DNA of 44,187 bases, from assembly GCA_945864585.1 (NCBI GenBank), contig CAMBCF010000034.1, positions 1 through 44,187 of the forward strand, in the 5' to 3' direction. Both the position numbers and the translations under genes were made by a program. Of the stretch, positions 17,627-24,671 are shown piece after piece; position 1 is the stretch's first letter, and the number at the start of each line of letters is the position of its first letter. The notes under the pieces are model-generated. The model searched no databases, had not been told where the DNA came from, and saw nothing but the letters and a program-made list of their open reading frames with translations. The stretch comes from Bordetella parapertussis. Its GTDB lineage: Bacteria; Pseudomonadota; Gammaproteobacteria; Burkholderiales; SG8-41.

Positions 17627-18634
17627 GTGCTGCAATTGCAAGAAGGTGTCTGTTTTTCAAGGGTTTGTCGCGTATTGTGCGTGGTGACGCTTGCGCTCAG
17701 CAGCCCGCCGGTTGTTGCGCAGGCAGGTTCTGCACCGGCTTATCCCGCCAAAAGCATCCGGCTGGTGGTGCCTTATCCGGCAGGCGCAGCCACGGACTGG
17801 CTTGCGCGCGCGCTGGCGCATAAGTTGAGTGAAAATCTCGGGCACACCGTGGTTGTCGACAATCGCGGTGGCGCCAACGGCGCGCTGGCCATGGAGTTCG
17901 TCGCGAAAAGCTTGCCCGACGGTTATACGCTCACCTACGCGCTGCCCGCGCAGTTTGCCGTCAATCCCGCTTTGTATCCCAAGCTTGCCTACGATCCGCT
18001 AAGGGACTTTGAACCCGTCATGCTGGTGGCGAGAACACCGCTGGTGTTGATTGTGCATCCGTCGGTGCCGGTGAAATCGATCAGCGAATTGATCAAGCTG
18101 GCCAAAGTCAAGCATGACTATCTGGTGCTCGCTTCGGCAGGCAGCGGTTCTGCCGGGCATCTCTGTCTTGAGCTGTTCAAAAAAATGTCGGCAACGCAAA
18201 TTTTGCACGTGCCCTACAAAGGCGCCGCGCCGTCACTGATCGATTTGATGGCCGGACAAGTGCAGTTGTCTTTTCTGGCATGGAGCACGAGCAGCGGTTT
18301 CGTCAAAGCCGGCAAGCTGCGCGCCCTCGGCGTTACATCCGCAAAACGGGCAACGGCGCTGCCTGATTTGCCGGCCATCGCCGAATCCTTGCCCGGTTAC
18401 GATATTTCCAACTGGTACGGCATGGCGGGACCCAAAGGCATGCCGAAACCCATCGTTACCAAACTTAACGCTGAAATGTTGCGCACGCTGGCTGCCCCAG
18501 ATTTGCGTCAGGTATTCGAGAAGGAAGCCATCGAATCGCTAGGCAGTTCGCCGGAAGCGTTTGGCGACTACCTCAAGACTGAACTGGTCAAGTGGGACAG
18601 TTTAGTGAAAAGCAGCGGTTTGAAAATAGACTGA
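17627..18634 (+). CDS. Bug/TctC periplasmic solute receptor 2
   Basis: A 335-residue Bug-family receptor, divergent from the molybdenum hydroxylase operon. It has a signal peptide ending near VVAQA, YPAKSIRLVVPYPAGAATDW, VVDNRGGANGA, LPDGYTLTYA, FEPVMLV and HVPYKGAAPS. The glycine-rich loop reads PAGAATD rather than the usual PGGxxD, a small change near the ligand site. I favour the GTG at 17627, which has GGGAG four bases upstream; an ATG at 17588 in the same frame would add 13 residues. Divergence from the coxS-like gene suggests shared control with that operon. Confidence 0.9.
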   Translation: MLQLQEGVCFSRVCRVLCVVTLALSSPPVVAQAGSAPAYPAKSIRLVVPYPAGAATDWLARALAHKLSENLGHTVVVDNRGGANGALAMEFVAKSLPDGYTLTYALPAQFAVNPALYPKLAYDPLRDFEPVMLVARTPLVLIVHPSVPVKSISELIKLAKVKHDYLVLASAGSGSAGHLCLELFKKMSATQILHVPYKGAAPSLIDLMAGQVQLSFLAWSTSSGFVKAGKLRALGVTSAKRATALPDLPAIAESLPGYDISNWYGMAGPKGMPKPIVTKLNAEMLRTLAAPDLRQVFEKEAIESLGSSPEAFGDYLKTELVKWDSLVKSSGLKID

Positions 18635-18672
18635 GCGCCAAGTGTTACAGCAAGTTGGTGTTTGATCATGGT

Positions 18673-19351
18673 TTATTTCAGTGCTTTATCGCCGTCCGCG
18701 CTTTGCCGAAACCAGACGCGGATTTCGTCCAGCTTATTTTCAATCGATAAACCAGCCAGCATATTGCGCGCGTGCAGCACCACCAGCGCGTTGATGCTGG
18801 CATCGCGCTGTGTCGCGCGTTTTATGCTTTTCGCGAACGCCTCGTTGAGCGTGTCGAAATCCGTGAAAAATCCGGCGAGTCCCTGCAGGTCGGGCGTGGT
18901 CCCGCGCAGATAGCAGTCGAAAAGATGCATGGCCGCGATGCGATACACCATCTCGGTGTCGGTGGTGAAAGGCAGATGCGTGTACGCCAGTGGCCGCATG
19001 CGACTCAGTATCGGACAAGCGATGGTCGCGAGGATAAGTCCCATCAGGGCACTCAGCGCGGTTTGGGTATCGGTGCGTTTATGCGCTTCGTACTGCGCGT
19101 TGACGACGCGCACTTCAACGCTGTCAACGGAAGCCAGCGCGGAAAATCTTTCGACAACCGGAACCAGGTCTGCTGCGGCCGGACAGCGTGCGCCAGGACT
19201 GCTGGCCAACGGACAATGCCCACACTTATTGGTGTCCAGCAGTGTCCAGTCCGGCAACGCACCGCCCGGCGCAGGGCGTTCGAAATCGACATCGAAGCGA
19301 TGCTCAACTCCCGATTCAAGGCGGAAAAAAATAGGTGATGGTATTGTTCAT
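18673..19351 (-). pseudogene. DUF6901-like protein, apparent frameshift at a 7-base homopolymer
   Basis: The frame from 19257 (TTG) to 18673 encodes 194 residues with a CGHCPL motif, a later CPAAADLVPVVERF, and long helices including ALSALMGLILATIACP. From memory this matches the uncharacterised DUF6901 family. The upstream 28 or so residues of the same frame (ESGVEHRFDVDFERPAPGG) look coding but have no start codon. An ATG at 19351 begins MNNTITYF in another frame and hits a stop soon after. Deleting one base from the seven-A run at 19325-19331 would join them into a single protein of about 225 residues. It may be a real frameshift, RNA slippage, or a sequencing error. The function is unknown. 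Confidence 0.65.
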
Positions 19352-19400
19352 TCAGTGCCGGTGTCCCGCGCCGTCGCGCATGACCTGGTTGACGATCCTT

Positions 19401-20258
19401 TTAAATAATCTCCGCCCGCCCATTGTTCAATACCGTAACCCCGCGCGCCGGCACCGTTGCACGGAATGTCACCACCTTGCCGTCCATCCACATCTCCGTG
19501 CGCATGGTTTCGCCCGGATACACGGGTGAAGAAAAACGGCCTTCCATGCTTTTGAATTTCGACGCATTGTAAGCGCAGCAGGTTTTCAACAGCGCGTGAC
19601 CCGCGACGCTGAAGGTGGCGCGGCCATGAAGTATCGGCGCTTTGTACCCGGCATTGGCCGCATACGCCGGTTCGGCATGCAGCGGATTGTAGTCGCCCGA
19701 TAAACGATAGATCAGCGCGGCCTGGGGCAACGTCGGCAGATCGCACACCTGATCCGGCGCGCGCTCGGGTATCGGATGCACCGGCTTCTGCGGACCGGAG
19801 GGGCCACCAAAGCCGCCGTCCTTGCGGCAGAAGGTGGTGGAGGTCAGCGTGCAGATGAGGTCGCCGCTGGCTTTGTCGCGCACGTCACATTCAGTCAGCA
19901 CCAGCGCGCCTTTGTCTGCGCCCTTGTCGAGCACCGCAACCACGCGTGTCTTGCCAGTGAGGACGCCGTCGACCGGCAGCGGCTGGTGTATGACGAAGCC
20001 CTGCTCGCCATGCACCACGTGGCTGCGCGTGATGCCGGTGTTGGCGGCGGCATGCCACGGGCCGGGTGTGGCGAGAACGGTTGCCATCGTCGGCAACGCC
20101 CGGAGATTTTTTTCATACACATACTGTAACTGCTGCTCGTCCATGGGATCGGCGCCGAGGCCCACACCGAGTGCGTAGAGCATGGTGTCGCGTTTAGTGA
20201 GCGTTTGTTCCATCAGGGGAATATCGTGTTTAAGCAGTTTGTCGTGTTGAATCGCCAT
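19401..20258 (-). CDS. MaoC-type (hydratase 2-like) enoyl-CoA hydratase
   Basis: A 285-residue protein of the hydratase-2/MaoC type, the (R)-specific enoyl-CoA hydratases built of two hot-dog domains. The catalytic motif GDYNPLHAEPAYAANAGY lies near residues 188-205, with the aspartate and histidine in place, followed by PILHGRATFSVAGHALL. The N-terminal TLTKRDTMLYALGVGLG is also typical of this group. It acts on CoA esters in the cytoplasm, in fatty-acid-like or aromatic ring degradation. AAGGA precedes the ATG at 20258. It is divergent from the peroxiredoxin gene; only 173 bases separate them. Confidence 0.88.
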   Translation of the reverse strand: MAIQHDKLLKHDIPLMEQTLTKRDTMLYALGVGLGADPMDEQQLQYVYEKNLRALPTMATVLATPGPWHAAANTGITRSHVVHGEQGFVIHQPLPVDGVLTGKTRVVAVLDKGADKGALVLTECDVRDKASGDLICTLTSTTFCRKDGGFGGPSGPQKPVHPIPERAPDQVCDLPTLPQAALIYRLSGDYNPLHAEPAYAANAGYKAPILHGRATFSVAGHALLKTCCAYNASKFKSMEGRFSSPVYPGETMRTEMWMDGKVVTFRATVPARGVTVLNNGRAEII

Positions 20259-20275
20259 GGCGAATCCTTAACAAA

Positions 20276-20320
20276 TCCCCTCTCCCCCGTACTTGGGGGA
20301 GAGGGTAGGGTGAGGGGGCG
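20276..20320. repeat. C/G-rich palindromic repeat
   Basis: The arms cccctctccccc and gggggagaggg enclose a short gtactt-centred loop, followed by a tagggtgagggggc tail. This is a common type of intergenic hairpin in proteobacterial genomes. It lies between the divergent MaoC-type and peroxiredoxin genes, so any promoter for the former must lie inside or beyond it. Confidence 0.6.
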
Positions 20321-20350
20321 CATGATGTTCGCGCTGCGCATCGATCACAG

Positions 20351-20396
20351 CGGGAGTTATATTACACACAACCAAAAAAGTTCGGGAGTTATACTA
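20351..20396 (+). promoter_or_regulatory. Paired direct repeats upstream of the peroxiredoxin
   Basis: CGGGAGTTATATTA (from 20351) recurs as CGGGAGTTATACTA (from 20383), 13 of 14 bases identical and 32 bases apart, close to three turns of the helix. TATACT at 20390-20395 could serve as a -10 element. The setting, in an AT-rich gap before the start, suits an operator bound by a regulator, but no regulator is identified. Confidence 0.35.
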
Positions 20397-20431
20397 TCAC
20401 AGCAGTATCAACATTCTTCAGGGAGAAACCC

Positions 20432-20932
20432 GTGATCAAAACAGGCGACAAACTTCCCGGCGGCAAGCTGTGGGAACTCGCAGGCGAGTGGGAAAATACC
20501 TGCTCGCTCGCAGCTGGCGATGTCGACATTGAACAATCCACCGCCGGCAAACGCATCGTCATGTTCGGAGTGCCGGCAGCGTTCACCAGGACCTGAACGC
20601 AACGTCACCTGCCCGGTTTCGTGCAGGCAATCGACAAGTTCAAGGCCAAAGGCATAGCCGAAGTGTGGTGCGTTTCGGTCAATGACGCGCCGACCATGTC
20701 AGCGTGGGGCCGCGAATGCAAGGCGCAAGGCAAAGTGCGCATGATGGGCGACGGCAGCGCACAACTCACCATAGCGATGGGCGTCGACCAGGACCTCACC
20801 GCGCGCGGCATGGGCATACGCGGGCAGCGCTACGCGATAGTGATTGAAAACGGCGTGGTCAAGCAGTTCCACCTCGAAAAGCCGGGGCAGTTCGAAGTGA
20901 GCAGCGCGGAGTATGTGTTGAGCCAGTTGTAG
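20432..20932 (+). CDS. Candidate selenoprotein peroxiredoxin (Prx5-like), Sec at residue 55
   Basis: Read through one in-frame TGA (20594-20596) this is a 166-residue Prx5-type peroxiredoxin, which reduces peroxides with a peroxidatic cysteine. The family active site is PGAFTPTC followed by HLPGF; here it reads PAAFTRT, TGA, TQRHLPGF, so TGA replaces exactly the catalytic cysteine codon. Both flanks match the family: KRIVMFGVPAAF before, and WCVSVNDAPTMSAWG and GDGSAQLTIAMG after. No other stop occurs. The start is GTG at 20432, with GGGAGA five bases upstream. Cys24, Cys80 and Cys96 remain as possible resolving residues. A SECIS-like hairpin follows the TGA. The alternative is a pseudogene by a TGC-to-TGA change. 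The selenocysteine genes selA, selB and selC are not in the window. Confidence 0.75.
20594..20627 (+). promoter_or_regulatory. Candidate bacterial SECIS element
   Basis: Eleven bases after the TGA, the perfect five-pair stem CCTGC (20608-20612) and GCAGG (20623-20627) closes a ten-base loop, ccggtttcgt. Bacterial SECIS elements lie inside the reading frame just after the UGA, with a short upper stem and a guanine in the apical loop roughly 16-37 bases from the UGA. Here a GGU sits in the loop about 19 bases downstream. Only eye-folding was done; the stem is short. Confidence 0.55.
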
Positions 20933-20935
20933 TTT

Positions 20936-21006
20936 GTAGCCCGGATGAAACGAAGTGTAATCCGGGGAACGTTGCCCCGGAATACGCTACGCTTCTTCCG
21001 GGCTAC
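20936..21006. repeat. Hairpin repeat after the peroxiredoxin gene
   Basis: A 71-base imperfect palindrome beginning gtagcccggatgaa and ending cttccgggctac, with paired aatccgggg and ccccggaat inner arms. It shares its ends with the ~150-base repeats A to C but is shorter and belongs to the common type. Only three bases after the gene's stop codon, it probably serves as its terminator. The rest of the gap to 21174 shows nothing clear. Confidence 0.75.
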
Positions 21007-21174
21007 GCTCGCTTTACGATAAGTTGGTTATGACTTGGGGATACGGGAGTGACCTAATACCTATTGCGCCGAATGTGATGCGCTCACCCACTTTCAGTGC
21101 AAAGCAATCAGTTGCTGCACCCTGACGATGCCGTTACCGCAATCGCGAATATAAAGGCAAGGAGACTTCCCGCG

Positions 21175-21390
21175 ATGGTAAACGCAAAACTGACCAGCAA
21201 TGGCCGGACAACCATTCCCAAGGAAATACGCGATAGTCTCGGCATGAAACCCGGCGACCGGATGACATTTTCGTTGATGCCCAACGGCGCTGTGGTGATT
21301 CGTGTCAAGAACAAGAACGTCATGCGGCTTGCCGGCATCTTGCACAAAAAGGGGCGCAAACCGGTTTCAGTTGAGCAGATGTCCCGGTGA
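21175..21390 (+). CDS. AbrB/MazE/SpoVT-type antitoxin or regulator
   Basis: A 71-residue protein with the swapped-hairpin AbrB fold. The segment TSNGRTTIPKEIRDSLGMKPGD (core GRTTIPKEIRDSLG) is the family signature, followed by MTFSLMPNGAVVIRV. Such proteins bind DNA as dimers and often act as antitoxins. The ATG at 21175 has AAGGAGA nine bases upstream. No PIN or MazF toxin follows directly; the next genes are the DUF433/DUF5615 pair, so it may be solitary or part of a mixed module. Confidence 0.88.
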   Translation: MVNAKLTSNGRTTIPKEIRDSLGMKPGDRMTFSLMPNGAVVIRVKNKNVMRLAGILHKKGRKPVSVEQMSR

Positions 21391-21435
21391 ATCCTGTATC
21401 GCGGTATGATGCTAAACTGAATTGAGGAGATGGCT

Positions 21436-21660
21436 ATGTCTAGTACAAAGCTGGTCGTGCACCGCGATCCCGAGATACTGGGGGGGGCCCCGGTTTTTGT
21501 CGGTACGCGCGTACCCGTCAAGATTCTCTTTGACTACCTCGAAGCGGGTGACAGTCTCGAAGTCTTCCTTGATGAGTTTCCATCTGTCAGTCGCGAGCAA
21601 GTGGTTGCAGCACTAGAACTCGCACGCGAAGTGTTTGCCCCGGATGCGCATCCTGCTTGA
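21436..21660 (+). CDS. DUF433 domain protein (likely antitoxin)
   Basis: A 74-residue DUF433 protein. The signature DPEILGGAPVFVGTRVPV is at residues 11-28, followed by a helical region with FLDEFPSVSREQVVAALEL, resembling a winged or ribbon DNA-binding unit. DUF433 genes commonly precede DUF5615 genes, and the pair is considered toxin-antitoxin-like. The ATG at 21436 has GAGGAG six bases upstream. A run of seven G at 21480-21487 lies in the coding sequence without breaking the frame. The 3' end overlaps the next gene by 17 bases. Confidence 0.88.
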   Translation: MSSTKLVVHRDPEILGGAPVFVGTRVPVKILFDYLEAGDSLEVFLDEFPSVSREQVVAALELAREVFAPDAHPA

Positions 21661-21964
21661 TGAATCCTTGCCCAGGAAACTGGCACTGGAATTGACCGGG
21701 CACGAGGCGCAAACCGTCCAAAAGCGCGGTTGGTCAGGACTCAAGAATGGTGTGCTGCTCCGCACGGCAAGCCAGGAATTTGAGGTTCTTCTTACAGGAG
21801 ACCAAAACCTGGAGTTCCAGCAGAACTCTGCCACTCTTCCGAAATCCGTGATCGTACTTGTGGCGGTCAATAACCGTATTGATACGCTACGACCACTCGT
21901 TCCTCGAGTTCTCGAAGTTCTCCAGAGCATCGGCGCGGGGCAGCTTGTCCGTGTGGGCGCCTGA
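21644..21964 (+). CDS. DUF5615 PIN-like protein (likely toxin)
   Basis: A 106-residue PIN-like protein. It begins MRILLDESLPRKLALEL, with the acidic LLDE expected of the nuclease centre, and has LLTGDQNLEFQQN in the middle as the second acidic cluster. Putative RNase activity is inferred from the fold. The ATG at 21644 overlaps the DUF433 gene, as is usual for this module. The length is normal and the frame is intact. Confidence 0.85.
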   Translation: MRILLDESLPRKLALELTGHEAQTVQKRGWSGLKNGVLLRTASQEFEVLLTGDQNLEFQQNSATLPKSVIVLVAVNNRIDTLRPLVPRVLEVLQSIGAGQLVRVGA

Positions 21965-22027
21965 GTACACGGCCCACCCGGTCGCGCGAGATACACCGCG
22001 CCGCTGGCGTCCATCGCGGTTCGCGTT

Positions 22028-22085
22028 GGCTACGGAGAGCTTTGTCCCGGAATATGCTACGGCCCTTCCGCACTACGCTCGCTTA
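22028..22085. repeat. Degenerate hairpin-repeat remnant
   Basis: Segments ggctacggag, tcccggaata and ctacgctcgc resemble half of the 20936-21006 element, but the arms no longer pair well. It fills most of the gap between the DUF5615 gene and the next thiamine-diphosphate enzyme. Confidence 0.35.
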
Positions 22086-22104
22086 ATTTCACCCAGGAGT
22101 CGCA

Positions 22105-23811
22105 ATGCCCAAGATGACAGGCGCACGGCTGTTTGCCGAGATGATGCGCGATTACGAGGTGTCGCATATTTTCTTCGTGCCGGCGTTCATACTGAAATCG
22201 TTTGCCGAGATGGAAGGCATGCCGATTGCGCGGGTGATGGTGCATGGCGAGAAAGCGGCGGCCTACATGGCGGATGGTTACGCGCGGTCCAGCGGCAAGC
22301 CGGGCGTGTGCATGGCGCAGATGATCGGCGCCTCGAATCTCGCGGCAGGCATCCGCGACGCGCACATGGCAGGGTCGCCGGTGATCGCGATTACCGGCGG
22401 GCCTGCGCCGGCGTCGCGTTACCGGCATGCGTATCAGGAAGTCGATGACATCACGCAGTTTGACGCGGTGACCAAATTCAATGCGCAGGTCGATGCGGTG
22501 ACGCGGCTGCCGGATCTGACGCGGCAGGCGTTTCGTGTGGCGACCTCGGGCGCGCCGGGGCCGGTGCATTTGCGCATACAGGGCCATCTGGGGCAGCTCA
22601 CCGAGGCCGAGGCTGACCTCGATCCGATGATCGAGGCCAAATACAAGCGCGTGCCGCCGTTTCGTTCTGAGCCGGACATGCAGCATGTGCATGAGGCGCT
22701 GGCGTTGCTGGCGGCGGCGCAGCGGCCGGTGATCATCGCCGGTGGCGGAGTGATGACTTCGGGTGCGCAGGCCGAGCTGATCGCGCTGGCGGAAACACTC
22801 AATATTCCGGTGGCGACTTCGCTCAACGCCAAAGCGGTGATGCTGGACCAGCACCCGCTGAATGTGGGTGTGCCGGGCGCCTATTCGCGCGACTGCGCCA
22901 ATCGCACGCTGGCGGAATGCGACCTCGCCTTTTTCATCGGCAGCCACAGCGGCGGGCAGGTCACCAACAACTGGATGTTTCCGCCATTGGGCACTCGGGT
23001 GATTCAGCTGGATATCAATCCCGATGAACTGGGCAGGAATTATCCGAACGCGGTGTCGATACTCGGCGATGCGAAATTGGGTTTGCAGCGCCTGGCCGAA
23101 AATGCCAAGCCAAAGGCGGCAACCGACTGGACCCGCCGCGCGCAAAATTTCGTCGCCGAATGGCGCGCGGAAAATTCAGAGATGCGCAATGCCGATGTCG
23201 CGCCGATACGCCCGGAACGCATCTGCAAGGAAATTTCCGATGCGCTGCCGGCGGACGGCATCGTGGTGTCGGATACCGGCCACGCGGGCATCTGGACCGC
23301 GCGCTTCATTGAATTGAAGCACCCGGCGCAGCGTTATTACCGTACCGCAGGTTCACTGGGTTGGGGATTTCCTGCGGCGCTGGGTGTAAAGTGCGCCAAT
23401 CCCGGCAAGCCGGTGGTGTGTTTTACCGGCGACGGCGGGTTTTATTATCACATCGGCGAACTGGAAACCGCGCGCCGCCACAACATCAACGCGGTGATCG
23501 TGGTCAACAACAACAGCGCGCTGAATCAGGAAATCCGCTTGAATGACATCGCCTACGGCGGCAAGCAGCGCGGACGCGCCGAAGAGATGTGGCGCTTTCC
23601 CGAAGTGAATTTCGCGAAGGTGGCCGAGTCATTCGGCTGCGTCGGCATCCGGGTGGAGAAGCCGGGTGATCTGGCCGACGCGCTGAAACGCGCGATTGCG
23701 ATGAACAAGCCGGTGGTGGTGGATGTGGTTGCCGATATGTACGCGATTGCGCCGCATCCCTGGACATCGAGTGGACGCGATTTTCACTCGTATCAGAAAA
23801 CAGGGAGCTGA
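22105..23811 (+). CDS. Thiamine diphosphate-dependent enzyme 1 (acetolactate synthase-like fold)
   Basis: A 568-residue enzyme of the acetolactate synthase/benzoylformate decarboxylase superfamily. The cofactor-activating glutamate is in HGEKAAAYMADGYAR (near residue 49), the central domain shows GGGVMTSGAQAE (about 212), and the diphosphate-magnesium motif runs from GDGGFYYH (about 442) to VVNNNSALNQE. Substrates would be 2-oxo acids or their CoA esters, by decarboxylation or carboligation; which one cannot be told. AGGAG precedes the ATG. The gene at 26778 is a paralogue with the same layout. Downstream lie a two-domain unknown protein, a bicupin and a Bug receptor. Confidence 0.9.
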   Translation: MPKMTGARLFAEMMRDYEVSHIFFVPAFILKSFAEMEGMPIARVMVHGEKAAAYMADGYARSSGKPGVCMAQMIGASNLAAGIRDAHMAGSPVIAITGGPAPASRYRHAYQEVDDITQFDAVTKFNAQVDAVTRLPDLTRQAFRVATSGAPGPVHLRIQGHLGQLTEAEADLDPMIEAKYKRVPPFRSEPDMQHVHEALALLAAAQRPVIIAGGGVMTSGAQAELIALAETLNIPVATSLNAKAVMLDQHPLNVGVPGAYSRDCANRTLAECDLAFFIGSHSGGQVTNNWMFPPLGTRVIQLDINPDELGRNYPNAVSILGDAKLGLQRLAENAKPKAATDWTRRAQNFVAEWRAENSEMRNADVAPIRPERICKEISDALPADGIVVSDTGHAGIWTARFIELKHPAQRYYRTAGSLGWGFPAALGVKCANPGKPVVCFTGDGGFYYHIGELETARRHNINAVIVVNNNSALNQEIRLNDIAYGGKQRGRAEEMWRFPEVNFAKVAESFGCVGIRVEKPGDLADALKRAIAMNKPVVVDVVADMYAIAPHPWTSSGRDFHSYQKTGS

Positions 23812-23845
23812 GTTGGCAAGTGAGTTGGCAAGTAAGTTGGCAACT
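23810..23845 (+). repeat. Triple 12-base tandem repeat at the gene junction
   Basis: The unit gagttggcaagt occurs twice exactly and a third time with two changes (aagttggcaact). It begins inside the stop codon of the thiamine-diphosphate enzyme gene and ends just before the GAGG ribosome site of the next gene. Two of the units contain TTG codons in frame with the next gene. Confidence 0.85.
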
Positions 23846-23860
23846 GAGGTGAAAACCAGA

Positions 23861-24646
23861 ATGGTCTGGTTCGCGCAAGGCCCGGATCGCGCTTACTGGA
23901 TATCCTGGTTCAATCTGCCGCAAGCTGGCGGTGGCGCGCCGCCAAATGAATTTTTTGAATGGGCATACGATAGCTATGTGCCGCGAGTACTCAAGCGCGA
24001 AGGCGTATTGTGGGGCGCGCTGTATGCCTCGGAACCCACCAGCAGTTTCACGCCGCTCGGCGGCGGCGGGCGCATTAGCCACAAGAAAAATCCACGCGGC
24101 GTTCCTGCCGGCGACCGTTACATCATGATGTTCGGCGCGCAAAATGTTTATGCACTGGCTAATCCGACGCCGGATGAGTACCACGCAAAGCTCAACAAGA
24201 CAGACAGGAAGATGCTTGCGCTGCGCAGCGATGAACGCCACAACTTCATGCTGGAAGAAGGGCGCGTGGAAGGGCCGGGCCTCGCGGACAACAAGCCGGT
24301 GATGGCGCCAGCGCCGGTGATCCAACTCGGCAGCTTCAACGCCGGCGCATGGCGCGATGAGGCGGAAATGGCGGCGTGGTACGCACGCTGGCGTCTGCCG
24401 TCGCTGACGAAATTACCAGGCTGCGTGCGCGTGCGCAAACTGATTTCGGTGGCAGGATGGGCCAAGCACGCGTGTTTTTATGAATTCACTACACTGCAAG
24501 CGCGCGAGAAACACTTCGTGCATTACGAAAAGCGCAACCCGAAAATGGTGAAATGGTCCACCGACGTGGTGCGTGATACGCTGCACGCGCCGGGTTCGGC
24601 CAATGTGGCGAGCAGGATATTTTATATAATAAAAACAAAGACTTAG
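23861..24646 (+). CDS. Unrecognised two-domain protein, dimeric alpha-beta barrel-like
   Basis: A 261-residue soluble protein without a signal peptide. I do not recognise the family with confidence. Two halves are suggested: an N-terminal part with YWISWFNLP and FFEWAYDSYVPRVLKREGVLW, and a C-terminal part (about 150-261) with AWYARWRLPSLTKLPGCVRVRKL and HACFYEFTTLQAREKHF. Both look like EthD-like ferredoxin folds, small barrels that help in aromatic degradation. The ATG at 23861 has GAGG eleven bases upstream; GTG at 23849 and TTG codons in the tandem repeat are alternatives. It lies between a thiamine-diphosphate enzyme and a bicupin, and probably acts with them. Confidence 0.7.
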   Translation: MVWFAQGPDRAYWISWFNLPQAGGGAPPNEFFEWAYDSYVPRVLKREGVLWGALYASEPTSSFTPLGGGGRISHKKNPRGVPAGDRYIMMFGAQNVYALANPTPDEYHAKLNKTDRKMLALRSDERHNFMLEEGRVEGPGLADNKPVMAPAPVIQLGSFNAGAWRDEAEMAAWYARWRLPSLTKLPGCVRVRKLISVAGWAKHACFYEFTTLQAREKHFVHYEKRNPKMVKWSTDVVRDTLHAPGSANVASRIFYIIKTKT

Positions 24647-24671
24647 TTAATTATTGCTGACGGAGAACAAA

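Noticed and set aside
20621-20932. Separate 103-residue protein starting inside the peroxiredoxin
   Set aside because: It would lack the active site and begins in the middle of the fold; the upstream half in the same frame has the gene's start and ribosome site.
24654-24671. Earlier start for the bicupin
   Set aside because: The six extra codons cover the ribosome site cggaga that serves the ATG at 24672.
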